This document shows positions 14,324 to 24,684 of a DNA stretch of 62,728 nucleotides, one piece after another. Numbering within the stretch: the stretch's first letter is position 1; each line of letters opens with the position of its first letter. The stretch comes from Bacteroidales bacterium (GTDB taxonomy: Bacteria > Bacteroidota > Bacteroidia > Bacteroidales > UBA932): assembly GCA_017626355.1 (NCBI GenBank), contig JAGAIY010000011.1, positions 1 through 62,728 on the forward strand, written 5' to 3'. Under the pieces are notes generated by a model that worked only from the letters and a program-made list of their open reading frames with translations, was not told the DNA's origin and did not search any database. The position numbers and the translations under genes are program-made.

Positions 14324-15238
14324 TCAGTCCTTTTCCTGTGAAAACAAGTCTCCGAGGGTTTCAAAAGGAGTATAACCTTTTGTCTTTGGAATCACTGTAG
14401 TCGTCTTTCTGCTTTCAGCTGAAGCGGCTTTCTTCTCGGCTTCGAACTGTGCCTTGAGGAGCGAGAACTGGCGTTTTGTGTCGAGGGTGAAGTCCCCGTT
14501 GTCTATCCAGGCGAAATAAGACGGTTCAGAGAAGTAGACTGCACGCGCAGTCTTGCCCTTGTGCTTGCCGAAACTTATCACCGGCTCGTCATTATCTCCA
14601 TATATCAGTCTTCCTGCATAGTCCACATGTCTCTGCATGGTCGAGAAATTGGCGAGGAAGGTCGTGTCGTTCTTCAGTTCAGGGTACCTGTCAAGCTGGC
14701 CCTTGAGCACTTCGTATGTGGCCAAGGTGTCGGCTTCGGCTGCATGGGCGTTCTCAAGCTCCTGATTGCAGTAGAAGCGGTATGCGGCCTTGAGGTTGCG
14801 TGGCTCCATCTTGTGGAATATGGTCTGCACATCCACCATCTTCTTCTTGTGAAGGTCTATGTCGATGTCGCTGCCCTTGTATCTTCTGACCCTTTCGATC
14901 TCTTCCGCCAGCATAGGAAGGTCGAACTTTGCAGAATTGAATCCGGCGAGATCGCTTCCCGACAGCCATTCCACGACCTCGTCCATGATCTGGAAGAAGG
15001 TCGGACAATCGGCCAGGTCCTCAGCGGAAATTCCGTGTACGGCCTGAGCTGACGGATTTATAGGCCTCTGGCAGTTCCTTTCGTAGTCCCAAGGCTTTAC
15101 CCTCCATGTCTTCACTCTCTGTTCTCCATCAGGGAAAACCTTGACAAAGCAGAGCTCAATGATCGAGTCTGATGCGATATTGAGCCCTGTGCTTTCTATG
15201 TCAAAAAACAATATAGGTCTTTCGAGATTCAGCTTCAT
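14324..15238 (-). CDS. DnaQ-like 3'-5' exonuclease (DNA polymerase III epsilon family)
   Basis: A 304-residue DEDDh exonuclease. Motif I FFDIESTGL supplies Asp13 and Glu15, motif II contains DLAGFNSAKFDLPML, and motif III HAAEADTLATYEVL supplies His and Asp. The C-terminal third carries SFGKHKGKTARAV and SYFAWIDNGDF, an extension common in Bacteroidota exonucleases of this type. Its ATG overlaps the dnaN stop by one base (TAATG), so it is coupled to the sliding clamp gene. This placement suggests a role in replication proofreading or repair. Confidence 0.88.
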   Translation of the reverse strand: MKLNLERPILFFDIESTGLNIASDSIIELCFVKVFPDGEQRVKTWRVKPWDYERNCQRPINPSAQAVHGISAEDLADCPTFFQIMDEVVEWLSGSDLAGFNSAKFDLPMLAEEIERVRRYKGSDIDIDLHKKKMVDVQTIFHKMEPRNLKAAYRFYCNQELENAHAAEADTLATYEVLKGQLDRYPELKNDTTFLANFSTMQRHVDYAGRLIYGDNDEPVISFGKHKGKTARAVYFSEPSYFAWIDNGDFTLDTKRQFSLLKAQFEAEKKAASAESRKTTTVIPKTKGYTPFETLGDLFSQEKD

Positions 15239-16359
15239 TACGATATCATGATTGGCATAATGATTCCACAGATCTTCTCGCTGTCAGCTTCCTCTTCAGC
15301 AGGGACGATGAGTGCGGCGCGCTTGCTGTCCAGGAACTTCATGACGATTTCGCCGCAGTTCATGTTCGAGAGGATCTCGATGATGAACGGCGACTTGAAG
15401 CCGATTGTGAGCGGTTCTCCGTCATACTGGCACTGCATCTTCTCATATGCCGCGATCGAGAAGCCGAGGTCCTGGGCCGAAATCTCTATCGAACCTGGCT
15501 TGAGGTCGAATTTGATGTGGTTCGAGGCCTTGTTGGCGCAGACTGAGACGCGGCGTACGGTGTTGAGAAGCAGAGCGCGGTCTATCTTGAGGATGTTTGA
15601 GTTGTTCTGCGGGATGACATCACGGTATTTCGGATATTTTCCTACTACAAGACGGCAGATGACGACTGTCTGTCCGAAGACGAAGGTCGCGTTCTTCGAG
15701 TCGAAGGCGATGTCTACGGTCTCCGCATCCTTGCCTATGATGGCCTTGAGGATGGCAGCCGGCTTCTTGTGAAGGATGAACGATGCCTTTTCAGTCGCCT
15801 TTACATCCGGTGTCGTGTAGCAGATGAGCTTATGGGAATCCGATGCCACGAGGGTGGTGGATGCGATGTCGATGTCGAAGAGTATTCCGTTCATTGCAGG
15901 GCGGATCTCGTCGTCGGCGGTAGCATAGATTGTGCTTGATATTCCTTCTATGAGGCTCTGGGCAGGGAACTGGAGGGTCACTGCAGTATCATCCGTGCCG
16001 TTGATCTCGGGATAGTCTTCTGCAGGGAAGTAAGGTAAGGTCGATTCACCGCTTGACCAGCTGCATACGAAAGAGCTCTCTGTTGTCGTGTTGATTGTAA
16101 GCGGCTGGTCAGGAAGTTCCTTCAGAAGATCCATCATATGCTTTGCCGGAACTGCGATCCTGCCTTCTTCGGCAGTGTTCTCTACCTCGATCTGGGTCCT
16201 GAGGGTGAGTTCCGAGTCTGAAGCTGTAATCTCCAGAATGTTTCCCTTCAGGTCAAAGAGGAAATTTTCAAGGATGGGAAGAGCGGACTTTGCAGGTATT
16301 GCCTTAGAAACCGCCATCACTCCTCTAAGAAGTTCTGAACTTGAAATGATCAGTTTCAT
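15238..16359 (-). CDS. dnaN: DNA polymerase III beta sliding clamp
   Basis: A 373-residue three-domain clamp that encircles DNA and tethers polymerases. It begins MKLIISSSELLRGVMAVSKAIP and contains ALPILENFLFDL, the FPAEDYPEI segment and a typical end, EEADSEKICGIIMPIMIS. Length matches the family (365-380). It is the first gene of dnaN, exonuclease and FAH-like, and is divergent from htrA. It is not next to dnaA here, as is common in Bacteroidota. Confidence 0.95.
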   Translation of the reverse strand: MKLIISSSELLRGVMAVSKAIPAKSALPILENFLFDLKGNILEITASDSELTLRTQIEVENTAEEGRIAVPAKHMMDLLKELPDQPLTINTTTESSFVCSWSSGESTLPYFPAEDYPEINGTDDTAVTLQFPAQSLIEGISSTIYATADDEIRPAMNGILFDIDIASTTLVASDSHKLICYTTPDVKATEKASFILHKKPAAILKAIIGKDAETVDIAFDSKNATFVFGQTVVICRLVVGKYPKYRDVIPQNNSNILKIDRALLLNTVRRVSVCANKASNHIKFDLKPGSIEISAQDLGFSIAAYEKMQCQYDGEPLTIGFKSPFIIEILSNMNCGEIVMKFLDSKRAALIVPAEEEADSEKICGIIMPIMIS

Positions 16360-16433
16360 AATCTATAGGTTTATCTTATTTATATTCAATATATGTGGTT
16401 GATGTCAATATATAATACGGCATATTAACCGAA

Positions 16434-16441
16434 CAAATATA
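16434..16441 (-). promoter_or_regulatory. -7 box for the dnaN operon
   Basis: TATATTTG on the minus strand, a perfect TAnnTTTG match about 75 bases before the dnaN ATG. Confidence 0.45.
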
Positions 16442-16533
16442 TAAAATTTTTCTGAGTCGCTGGCATATTTTTTGAGATTTTGAACCTGCGGATGAAAATA
16501 ACTGATTTGAAAAATATAAATACAGAGATAAAT

Positions 16534-17973
16534 ATGAAAAAAGGTTTTTTGATTGCTATGCTTTCCGCATTGATCGGAGGGCTGACAGCTTATGCTGTAG
16601 TGAATGTCATGGTAGACAAGAATGGTGCCGTAGCTTCGGAAAATGTCAGCGGAGCCCAGTTCAGGACTGTCAATCTGACACATGACAACTGGCCGGACTT
16701 TACATATGCTGCTGAATCTGCAGTGGATGCGGTCGTATATGTAAAGGTGACCTCGACTGCATCGTCGCAGCAGCAGGCTCCAAGCTCCATCTTTGACTTT
16801 TTCTTCGGTTACCCTCAGGGACCGGCTCCTCAGCAGAGGGAAAAGGTCGGAAGCGGTTCCGGAGTCATAATCCGTGAGGACGGATACATCGTGACAAACA
16901 ATCATGTGATCGACGGGGCTACGAAGATTGAAGTGACCCTCAATTCGAATCAGACATATCCTGCGACTCTCGTGGGAACGGATCCTGCAACCGATGTCGC
17001 TCTTCTGAAGATAGAAGCCGAAGGCCTTCCTTATATTCCTTTCGGCGATTCGGACAAGCTTCGTCTTGGCGAGTGGGTCATCGCCATCGGTTCCCCATAC
17101 GATCTCCGTTCCACCATCACCGCTGGTATAGTAAGTGCCAAGGGACGTTCAATGCCGAACTATACGGGAGAGTTCAAGATCGAGTCCTTCATTCAGACGG
17201 ATGCTGCCGTCAATCCGGGCAACAGCGGTGGAGCTCTTGTCGACAAGAACGGTAATCTTGTAGGAATCAATACCGCCATCATTTCGCAGACAGGTTCCTA
17301 CACCGGATATTCTTTTGCAGTGCCTTCCAACATCGTAAGGAAGATCGCATACGACCTTATGGATTTCGGCAGCGTCAAGAGAGCGGTGCTCGGCATTGTA
17401 ATGCAGCCGATTGACGATAAAATTGCAGATGAATTGAAACTTTCTTCAAGAAACGGCGTATATATTAACGAGGTTTCAAAAAGCGGTGCAGCAGATCAGG
17501 CCGGAATCAAGGCTGGAGATGTGCTCGTCGCAATCGATTCCACAGCCATCACCACCCCTTCATCCGTTCAGGAAGCGGTCAGCAAGTTCTCTCCGGGAGA
17601 CACTGCGACAGTCACTGTCATAAGGGACGGAAAGGAGATGAAGTTCGATGTCACTTTCAAGGGTACATCCCAGGATAACGGAACAGTGGGTGATGACGGA
17701 TCAGTCGCATTCTACGGGTCATCCATCAAGGAAGCATCTGAAGAGACGCTTGCGAAGTACGGACTCAAGAGCGGTGTCGAGATCGTGGAACTCGGTCCGG
17801 GAAAACTCATGGAAGCCGGAGCACAGGAGGGATTCATAATCCAGTATGTGAACGAACATCAGGTAAAGACGCCTCAGGATGTCATAGATGTTGTCAAGAA
17901 GTCCAAGAGGACTGTGTTCATCGAGGGTGTGACTCCATCCGGAAGAACAGGATATTTCGGCTTCGGTATTTAG
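16534..17973 (+). CDS. htrA: DegP/HtrA-type periplasmic serine protease
   Basis: A 479-residue protein degrading or refolding damaged envelope proteins. An N-terminal hydrophobic segment ([17 protein letters not shown]) gives export or anchoring. The trypsin-like domain holds the triad His124 (TNNHVIDGA), Asp154 (PATDVALL) and Ser231 ([10 protein letters not shown]). Two PDZ domains follow, the first near [23 protein letters not shown] chose ATG 16534 because the 18 extra residues to 16480 would push the signal sequence inside the protein. It leads a plus-strand series htrA-rpoD-argS-GDPD-ygiQ with gaps of 26 bases or less. Confidence 0.93.
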   Translation: MKKGFLIAMLSALIGGLTAYAVVNVMVDKNGAVASENVSGAQFRTVNLTHDNWPDFTYAAESAVDAVVYVKVTSTASSQQQAPSSIFDFFFGYPQGPAPQQREKVGSGSGVIIREDGYIVTNNHVIDGATKIEVTLNSNQTYPATLVGTDPATDVALLKIEAEGLPYIPFGDSDKLRLGEWVIAIGSPYDLRSTITAGIVSAKGRSMPNYTGEFKIESFIQTDAAVNPGNSGGALVDKNGNLVGINTAIISQTGSYTGYSFAVPSNIVRKIAYDLMDFGSVKRAVLGIVMQPIDDKIADELKLSSRNGVYINEVSKSGAADQAGIKAGDVLVAIDSTAITTPSSVQEAVSKFSPGDTATVTVIRDGKEMKFDVTFKGTSQDNGTVGDDGSVAFYGSSIKEASEETLAKYGLKSGVEIVELGPGKLMEAGAQEGFIIQYVNEHQVKTPQDVIDVVKKSKRTVFIEGVTPSGRTGYFGFGI

Positions 17974-17999
17974 CGGAAATATTAACACAAGATATAGGA

Positions 18000-18860
18000 A
18001 TGAGACAGCTTAAGATTACAAAATCGATTACAAACCGTGAGAGTGCCTCACTGGACAAATATCTTCAGGAAATAGGCCGTGAGGAACTCATCACAGTTGA
18101 GGAGGAGGTAGAACTTGCCCAAAGGATCCGTAAAGGAGACCAGCAGGCTCTTGAAAAGCTGACCAGAGCGAATCTTCGATTTGTGGTATCAGTTGCAAAA
18201 CAGTATCAGAATCAGGGACTGAGTCTTCCGGATCTCATCAATGAGGGAAACCTCGGCCTTATCAAGGCAGCTGAGAAGTTCGATGAGACACGAGGCTTCA
18301 AGTTCATATCCTACGCAGTGTGGTGGATCCGCCAGTCCATTCTCCAGGCTCTCGCCGAGCAGTCGAGAATCGTAAGGTTGCCTCTCAACCAGGTAGGTTC
18401 TCTCAACAAGATAAACAAGGCTCTCCAGAAGTTCGAGCAGGAGAACGAGCGTATGCCGTCAAGCGAGGAGCTTTCCGAGATGATCGATGTACCGAAGGAC
18501 AAGATCGCAGATACGCTCAGAGTGTCGGGCCGTCATGTGTCAGTTGATGCACCGTTCGTCGAGGGTGAGGACAACAGCCTCCTTGATGTGCTTGTGAACA
18601 ATGATTCTCCAAGTGCTGACCGAGGACTGGTGAACGAGTCTCTCAACAAGGAGATCGAGAGAGCACTTTCAACTCTTGCACCGCGCGAGAGAGACATCAT
18701 CAAGTCTTTCTTCGGCATCGGCTGTCAGGAAATGACTCTTGAGGAGATCGGAGAAAGATTCGGACTTACCAGAGAGCGCGTACGTCAGATCAAGGAAAAG
18801 GCGATCCGCAAGCTCAAGAACAATTCAAGAAGCAAACTTTTGAAAAGCTATTTAGGATAA
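18000..18860 (+). CDS. rpoD: Primary RNA polymerase sigma factor (sigma-70, Bacteroidota type)
   Basis: A 286-residue housekeeping sigma factor. It lacks a long region 1.1, as known for Bacteroidota. [22 protein letters not shown] leads into region 1.2, then [40 protein letters not shown] and [13 protein letters not shown] make region 2. Region 4 has the helix-turn-helix [22 protein letters not shown]. It should recognise the TTTG / TAnnTTTG promoters seen throughout this window. Confidence 0.96.
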   Translation: MRQLKITKSITNRESASLDKYLQEIGREELITVEEEVELAQRIRKGDQQALEKLTRANLRFVVSVAKQYQNQGLSLPDLINEGNLGLIKAAEKFDETRGFKFISYAVWWIRQSILQALAEQSRIVRLPLNQVGSLNKINKALQKFEQENERMPSSEELSEMIDVPKDKIADTLRVSGRHVSVDAPFVEGEDNSLLDVLVNNDSPSADRGLVNESLNKEIERALSTLAPRERDIIKSFFGIGCQEMTLEEIGERFGLTRERVRQIKEKAIRKLKNNSRSKLLKSYLG

Positions 18861-18861
18861 T

Positions 18862-20652
18862 ATGACTCCAGAAACATTTATCATAGCTAAAGCGTCTGAA
18901 GCAATTCAGGCGCTTTACGGCGTTGAAGTACCTGAGGCCCAGCTTCAGGTGCAGGTGACTCGCAAAGAGTTCGAGGGTGACTACACTCTTGTGGTTTTCC
19001 CTCTTTTGAAGGTATCGAAGACTACTCCGGAGAATACAGGAAATGCCTTGGGAGAGTGGCTCAGAACCAATGTGCCTGAGATTGCAGGTTACAATACTGT
19101 CAAAGGCTTCCTGAACATTTCGTTCTCAGAGGTCTACTGGAACAATGTCTTCGCAGAGATAGCTGCCGCCGGTGATTTCGGACAGCTCGCACCTACAGGA
19201 AAGACCATCATGGTGGAGTACTCTTCTCCGAATACGAACAAGCCGCTCCATCTCGGTCATATCCGCAACAACCTTCTCGGCTGGTCTGTAGCCAAGCTTC
19301 TTGAGGTGTGCGGAAACAATGTCATGAAGGTCAATCTTGTCAATGACCGCGGTATCCATATCTGCAAGTCCATGTACGCATGGAAGGTTCTCGGTAACGG
19401 CGAGACACCTCAGTCGAGCGGCAAGAAGGGTGACCATCTTGTAGGTGACTACTATGTCGCATTCAACAACCTCTACAAGAAGGAAGTGGATGAGCTCGTG
19501 GCCGGCGGAATGGCCAAGGAGGATGCTGAGAGGAACGCTCCTTCGCTCAAGGCTGCACAGGAGATGCTCTTCAAGTGGGAGAACGGTGATGCTGAGGTGG
19601 TCGAGCTCTGGAAGACCATGAACGGATGGGTATATGAGGGATTCGACAAGACCTACAGCGACCTCGGAATCAGCTTTGACAGGACATATTACGAATCACA
19701 GACATATCTCTTCGGTAAGGCTCTCGTTCAGAAGGGACTTGAGGCCGGCATATTCGAGAGACAGGAGGACGGATCCGTATGGTGCGACCTTACCGCTGAC
19801 GGACTTGACAGAAAGCTTCTTCTCCGCGGTGACGGAACCTCTGTCTACATGACTCAGGACCTCGGAACAGCAGAACAGCGTTTTGCAGAATACAGCCTTG
19901 ACGAGCATATCTATGTCGTCGGTAACGAGCAGAACTATCATTTCCAGGTTCTCAAGCTCATTCTCGGCAAGCTCGGCTTTGACTGGGCGGACAGCATCTA
20001 TCACCTTTCATATGGAATGGTTGAACTTCCGGAGGGTAAGATGAAGTCCCGCGAGGGAACTGTAGTGGATGCAGACGACCTTATCGCCGACATGTACAAT
20101 ACTGCAAAGGAGACATCTCTCGAGCTCGGCAAGATTGACAATCTTTCGGAGGAGGAACAGGATGCTCTCTTCAAGATGATCAGTCTTGGTGCTCTCAAGT
20201 ACTTCATACTCAAGGTGGATCCGAGAAAGACCATGCTTTTCGATCCGAAGGAGTCCATCGACTTCAACGGTAACACAGGTCCTTTCATCCAGTATACTCA
20301 TGCACGAATCAAATCGATTCTCCGCAAGGCTGACGAGAGAGGAATCGCACATACTCTTGAGGCAGTGAAGGCTGATTCGGCTCTTTCTCCTAAGGAAGTG
20401 CGTATAATCAAGATACTCAACACTTTCCCTGCGAAGGTGGCTGAGGCGGGAGCAGCTCATTCTCCTGCTCTTGTGGCGAATTACGCTTATGAACTTGCCA
20501 AGGAGTTCAACCAGTACTATCACGATACTCCTATCCTTCGTGAGGAGAATCAGGCGCTTCTGCAGTACAGGCTCGTGCTTGTGGAGACTATCGCCAAGGT
20601 TCTTGCCAAGGCAATGTCCATCCTCGGCATCACGCTTCCGGAAAGAATGTAG
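18862..20652 (+). CDS. argS: Arginyl-tRNA synthetase
   Basis: A 596-residue class I synthetase that charges tRNA-Arg. The N-terminal Add-1 domain is followed by SSPNTNKPLHLGHIRNNL with the HIGH-type HLGH. The KMSKS position has the degenerate GKMKSREGT, normal for many ArgS. The C-terminal DALR domain contains the anticodon-binding HSPALVANYAYELAKEFNQYY. The start codon lies one base after the rpoD stop, implying co-transcription. Confidence 0.96.
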   Translation: MTPETFIIAKASEAIQALYGVEVPEAQLQVQVTRKEFEGDYTLVVFPLLKVSKTTPENTGNALGEWLRTNVPEIAGYNTVKGFLNISFSEVYWNNVFAEIAAAGDFGQLAPTGKTIMVEYSSPNTNKPLHLGHIRNNLLGWSVAKLLEVCGNNVMKVNLVNDRGIHICKSMYAWKVLGNGETPQSSGKKGDHLVGDYYVAFNNLYKKEVDELVAGGMAKEDAERNAPSLKAAQEMLFKWENGDAEVVELWKTMNGWVYEGFDKTYSDLGISFDRTYYESQTYLFGKALVQKGLEAGIFERQEDGSVWCDLTADGLDRKLLLRGDGTSVYMTQDLGTAEQRFAEYSLDEHIYVVGNEQNYHFQVLKLILGKLGFDWADSIYHLSYGMVELPEGKMKSREGTVVDADDLIADMYNTAKETSLELGKIDNLSEEEQDALFKMISLGALKYFILKVDPRKTMLFDPKESIDFNGNTGPFIQYTHARIKSILRKADERGIAHTLEAVKADSALSPKEVRIIKILNTFPAKVAEAGAAHSPALVANYAYELAKEFNQYYHDTPILREENQALLQYRLVLVETIAKVLAKAMSILGITLPERM

Positions 20653-20671
20653 ATCTTAAGCTGAATGTCCT

Positions 20672-21586
20672 ATGAAAAGAATCATTTTTCCATTGATAGC
20701 CATCATATTGGCTGCATGTTCATCTGAGCCTCAGTATGCTACACGCGCTGAGAAGCTTCTTGCCGAAATCCACGATCCTTCATCGGATTACGTGATGGTG
20801 ATTTCCCACAGAGGTGACTGGAGGAACTATCCGGAAAATTCCATTCCTGCGATCGAGTCAGTGATCAGGATGGGAGTTGATATTGTTGAGATCGACCTTA
20901 AGATGACCAAGGACAGCGTTCTGGTGCTGTCTCATGACCAGACCATCAACCGCATGTTCAACGGTAAAGGTCGTGTTTCGGACTTTACATATGATTCTTT
21001 GAAGACATTCAGACTCAGGAGAGCTCACAGCATCACTACTGACAGTCTTCATGTAGCTACTCTTGAAGAAGCCCTTATGGTGTGCAAGGACAGGATTCTC
21101 GTGAACCTTGACCATGCTTGGGGATATTACGATGAGGCCCTTGAAGTTGCTGAAAAGGTAGGCTGTGTCGATCAGATCCTGATGAAGGGCAGCAGGCCTG
21201 TTGCGGAGGTAGAGGCAAAATTCGCTTCACATGAAAAGAATTTCATGTATATGCCGATAGTCAACATCCTTACCGAATCAGGAAAGGAACTCTATGACAG
21301 CTACAAGGAAATGGGACTTGGAACGCAGATAGCATACGAAGTCTGCTGGGACAGGAACACTCCGGAGGTGACAGAGTGTATGACTGAGATCGTAGAAGGT
21401 GGTGCAAAGGCATGGGCAAATACCATATGGGGCTCTCTTTGCGGTTATCTTGATGACGACGCTGCATTTGAAAAAGGATTCGAAACCACCTATGACAGGA
21501 TCCTTGATATGGGTGTCACCATGATTCAGACTGACCGTCCTGAATTTCTTATCGATTATCTCAGGTCGAAAGGACGTCATGACTGA
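20672..21586 (+). CDS. Glycerophosphodiester phosphodiesterase lipoprotein
   Basis: A 304-residue exported protein. The signal MKRIIFPLIAIILAACSSE ends in a lipobox (Cys16). The TIM-barrel GDPD domain begins with VISHRGDWRNYPENSIPAI, followed by DIVEIDLKMTKDSVLVLSHD, which supplies the metal-binding Glu and Asp and the second His. RILVNLDHAW lies mid-barrel. It likely hydrolyses glycerophosphodiesters outside the inner membrane. It follows argS by 19 bases. Confidence 0.9.
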   Translation: MKRIIFPLIAIILAACSSEPQYATRAEKLLAEIHDPSSDYVMVISHRGDWRNYPENSIPAIESVIRMGVDIVEIDLKMTKDSVLVLSHDQTINRMFNGKGRVSDFTYDSLKTFRLRRAHSITTDSLHVATLEEALMVCKDRILVNLDHAWGYYDEALEVAEKVGCVDQILMKGSRPVAEVEAKFASHEKNFMYMPIVNILTESGKELYDSYKEMGLGTQIAYEVCWDRNTPEVTECMTEIVEGGAKAWANTIWGSLCGYLDDDAAFEKGFETTYDRILDMGVTMIQTDRPEFLIDYLRSKGRHD

Positions 21587-21603
21587 TTCCGGTACGTTGT
21601 AGA

Positions 21604-23334
21604 ATGGAGCAGAACAACGCATATATGATACCGACTTCCGCGAAGGAAGTCAAGGCTTTGGGATGGGACTATATCGACGTCATACTGTTTACAGGAGACG
21701 CGTTCATAGACCATCCCTCTTTCGGTACTGCGGTCATTGCCAGATGGTTGCAGAAACATGGCTACAGGGTGGCGGTAGTCCCTCAGCCGAACTGGAGGGA
21801 TGATCTCCGTGACTTCCGTAAGCTTGGGGCACCAAGGCTGTATTTCGGCGTCAACAGCGGAGCCATGGATTCGATGGTGAACCATTATACTGCGGCGAAG
21901 CGTCTCCGTTCCGATGATGCATATACCCCGGAAGGCAAGGCAGGCCAGCGTCCGGACTATGCGGTTGTCGTATATACGAAGATTCTCAAAGAGATATATC
22001 CCGACATTCCCGTGGTCATAGGAGGAATCGAGGCTTCGCTCAGAAGAGTAACTCATTACGATTACTGGCAGGATGCCCTCAAGCCTTCTATTCTTGTCGA
22101 GAGCGGTGCCGACTGGCTCTGTTACGGAATGGGGGAGAGGACGATGATTGAATTTACAAAAGCCGTCGAGTCGGGACGTAATGTGAACGATATCAGAAAG
22201 ATACCTCAGCTGGGCTTCTATATGGACGGCCGTTCCAAGCTTAAGGATGCGGTCATACTGAACTCCTATGAGCGCTGCTGCAAGGACAAGATCGCCTTTG
22301 CTGAAAACTTTCATGTGATCGAGACCTATGCGAACATGCTCCAGCCGCCTGTGCTGATCGAGCCGGTAGGGAAGGGCTATGTCCAGATCAATCCGACATG
22401 GCCGCCTGCAACGCAGGAGGAGATGGATTCATTCTGGGACCTCTCTTTCACGAAACTCCCTCATCCACGATACAAAGGCAAGCATATACCGGCTTATGAG
22501 ATGATAAAGTTTTCTGTCAATACGCACAGAGGCTGTTTCGGAGGCTGCAATTTCTGCACGATCGCAGCTCATCAGGGCAAGTTCATCCAGTCGCGCAGCG
22601 AAGACTCCATAATAAAGGAAATCAAGGGACTGAAGAATCTTCCGGGATTCGCCGGAAACATTTCCGATGTCGGAGCCCCTACCGCCAACATGTACGGCAT
22701 GAAGGGAAAGAATCAGGAACTGTGCGCCAAGTGTCGTCGCAAGTCCTGTCTTTTCCCGTCACCATGCAGGAATATGGACCGCTCACATGAGCGTCTTCTG
22801 AAGCTCTATGCCAGGATCGCAGACATAAAGGGCATCCGTCATGCCTACATAGGCAGCGGAATACGTTACGACCTTTTCCTTGACGAGAAAGGCTTTGTCG
22901 ATGAGACATCCTTCCCTTATTTCAAGGAACTGGTACTTGAGCATACCTCAGGCCGTCTGAAGGTCGCTCCGGAACATACGGAGGATTCCGTGCTAAAGCT
23001 TATGGCCAAGCCGTCCTTCAGACTCTTCGAGAGGCTTCGTAAGGAGTTCGACAATGTCGTCAGGTCAAGCGGCCGGAAATGCGAACTTGTTCCTTATTTC
23101 ATCTCGGGACATCCCGGCTGCGGTATGAAAGAAATGCAGAGGCTCGCCAGAACCCCTGCATTGAAAGGCTTGTATATGGATCAGGTCCAGGATTTCACTC
23201 CTACGCCTATGACCACATCATCCGTAATGTTCTATACCGGTCTCGATCCGAAGAATCTTGAGAAAGTGTTCGTGGAACGTGACATAGAAAGGAAGAAGGA
23301 ACAGAAGTCTTTCTTCTTTAGAAGAGGCAGATAA
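21604..23334 (+). CDS. ygiQ: YgiQ-family radical SAM protein
   Basis: A 576-residue protein with the radical SAM cluster motif CFGGCNFC (Cys311, Cys315, Cys318) inside HRGCFGGCNFCTIAAHQG. The N-terminal UPF0313 part contains WDYIDVILFTGDAFIDHPSFG. A second Cys group, CAKCRRKSCLFPSPC, may hold another cluster. The C-terminal LKVAPEHTEDSVL and DQVQDFTPTPMTTSSVM are family signatures. The reaction is unknown. It is the last gene of the plus-strand series and converges with sdaA (3-base gap). Confidence 0.92.
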   Translation: MEQNNAYMIPTSAKEVKALGWDYIDVILFTGDAFIDHPSFGTAVIARWLQKHGYRVAVVPQPNWRDDLRDFRKLGAPRLYFGVNSGAMDSMVNHYTAAKRLRSDDAYTPEGKAGQRPDYAVVVYTKILKEIYPDIPVVIGGIEASLRRVTHYDYWQDALKPSILVESGADWLCYGMGERTMIEFTKAVESGRNVNDIRKIPQLGFYMDGRSKLKDAVILNSYERCCKDKIAFAENFHVIETYANMLQPPVLIEPVGKGYVQINPTWPPATQEEMDSFWDLSFTKLPHPRYKGKHIPAYEMIKFSVNTHRGCFGGCNFCTIAAHQGKFIQSRSEDSIIKEIKGLKNLPGFAGNISDVGAPTANMYGMKGKNQELCAKCRRKSCLFPSPCRNMDRSHERLLKLYARIADIKGIRHAYIGSGIRYDLFLDEKGFVDETSFPYFKELVLEHTSGRLKVAPEHTEDSVLKLMAKPSFRLFERLRKEFDNVVRSSGRKCELVPYFISGHPGCGMKEMQRLARTPALKGLYMDQVQDFTPTPMTTSSVMFYTGLDPKNLEKVFVERDIERKKEQKSFFFRRGR

Positions 23335-23337
23335 CCC

Positions 23338-24594
23338 TTACTCCCATTCCTTGGCAAGTCCTCCCTCACTCGTTTCCTTGTAGAGTGAAGGAAGGTCATG
23401 TCCTGTCTTCTTCATCACCCTTACAGCCTGATCGAATGACACTCTGTGCTGTCCGTCCGTGTACAGGGCATATATTCCGGCATCGAAGGCTCTTGCAGCT
23501 GCATAGGCATTCCTTTCGATGCATGGAATCTGGACGAGTCCGCATACAGGATCGCAGGTGAGGCCGAGATGATGCTCCAGACCCATTTCAGCAGCATATT
23601 CGATCTGTGACGGACTTCCTCCCATGAGCTGGGCTACAGCTGCGGCAGCCATTGCGCAGGCCACTCCGACTTCTCCCTGGCAACCGACTTCGGCTCCTGA
23701 AACAGAGGCGTTGTGCTTCACGATGCTTCCGATCAGGCCGCTTGTGGCAAGGGCGCGTATTATCCTCGCATCGCTGAAGCCGTACCTTGTCTGCATATGG
23801 TAGAGTACACTCGGCACGACTCCGCAGGAACCGCAGGTGGGAGCTGTCACTATCGTGCCTCCGGCTGCGTTCTCTTCACTTACTGCAAGGGCGTAGGCGA
23901 AGACAAGGCCTCTTGTCTTGAATGTGTCTCCCTGACCGAAGGCCCTGACGTGATAGCTGAGAGCCTTTCTGCGCAGATTCAGCGGTCCGGGCAGCACTCC
24001 CTCCTGCTCGATGCCTCTTTCCACGGCTTCCTTCATTACCTTCCAGACCTGCTCAAGATGGTTCCATACACCCGAGTCCGGACCTTCCGTCTCATTGACA
24101 TACTCCCAGTAGGATTTACCTGTCCTGTTGCACCAGTCCATGATTTCTGAAAGGGTTGTCATGTCATAGATGTCGCCGTTTTCATCTGCTTCGAGCGGGT
24201 TCTCCATGCATATTATGTCTCCGCCTCCGATGCTGTAATACGTCCAGTTGTCGTACCTGTCTCCGTCCATGTTCACAGCGGCGATCTTCATTCCGTTAGG
24301 ATGTACCGGAAGGGTCTCTTTCGGTCTCCATTCTATCTCGACGTCAGCCTTGCGTCTTTCCTTGCTTTCCGATGTGTCTTTGTCTGTGCTGTGCCATGAG
24401 GCGAAGGCTTCCAGAATGGCTACATCGGTAAGATGGCCCTTTCCTGTCGCAGCGAGGGAACCGTAAAGGGTTACATGAAGACGGTCCGCTTCCGGATGAT
24501 TCTCCATGTACGAAGTAACCGCTTTGTACGGGCCCATCGTATGGCTGCTTGAGGGCCCTTTGCCAATCTTGTATATCTCTTTGATCGTTTTCAT
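23338..24594 (-). CDS. sdaA: L-serine ammonia-lyase, [4Fe-4S] type
   Basis: A 418-residue single-chain enzyme converting L-serine to pyruvate and ammonia. The N-terminal beta domain starts MKTIKEIYKIGKGPSSSHTMGP. The alpha domain carries APTCGSCGVVPSVLYH and LTCDPVCGLVQIPCIERN, whose cysteines are the expected iron-sulphur ligands. The length is slightly below the 450-460 of many homologues. It is transcribed alone from a -7 box at 24627. Confidence 0.93.
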   Translation of the reverse strand: MKTIKEIYKIGKGPSSSHTMGPYKAVTSYMENHPEADRLHVTLYGSLAATGKGHLTDVAILEAFASWHSTDKDTSESKERRKADVEIEWRPKETLPVHPNGMKIAAVNMDGDRYDNWTYYSIGGGDIICMENPLEADENGDIYDMTTLSEIMDWCNRTGKSYWEYVNETEGPDSGVWNHLEQVWKVMKEAVERGIEQEGVLPGPLNLRRKALSYHVRAFGQGDTFKTRGLVFAYALAVSEENAAGGTIVTAPTCGSCGVVPSVLYHMQTRYGFSDARIIRALATSGLIGSIVKHNASVSGAEVGCQGEVGVACAMAAAAVAQLMGGSPSQIEYAAEMGLEHHLGLTCDPVCGLVQIPCIERNAYAAARAFDAGIYALYTDGQHRVSFDQAVRVMKKTGHDLPSLYKETSEGGLAKEWE

Positions 24595-24626
24595 CTTCTG
24601 TCGTTTTATAAGTCCGTTCGAACCTG

Positions 24627-24634
24627 CAAAGATA
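24627..24634 (-). promoter_or_regulatory. -7 box for sdaA
   Basis: TATCTTTG on the minus strand, a perfect TAnnTTTG match 32 bases before the sdaA ATG. Confidence 0.5.
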
Positions 24635-24684
24635 AGGAATTATCCCAAAAAATGGGCACAGAACTTGCCCTGACAGCCTGCATT

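Noticed and set aside
21577-22314. 245-codon antisense ORF over ygiQ
   Set aside because: It overlaps the real radical SAM gene and lacks recognisable domains.
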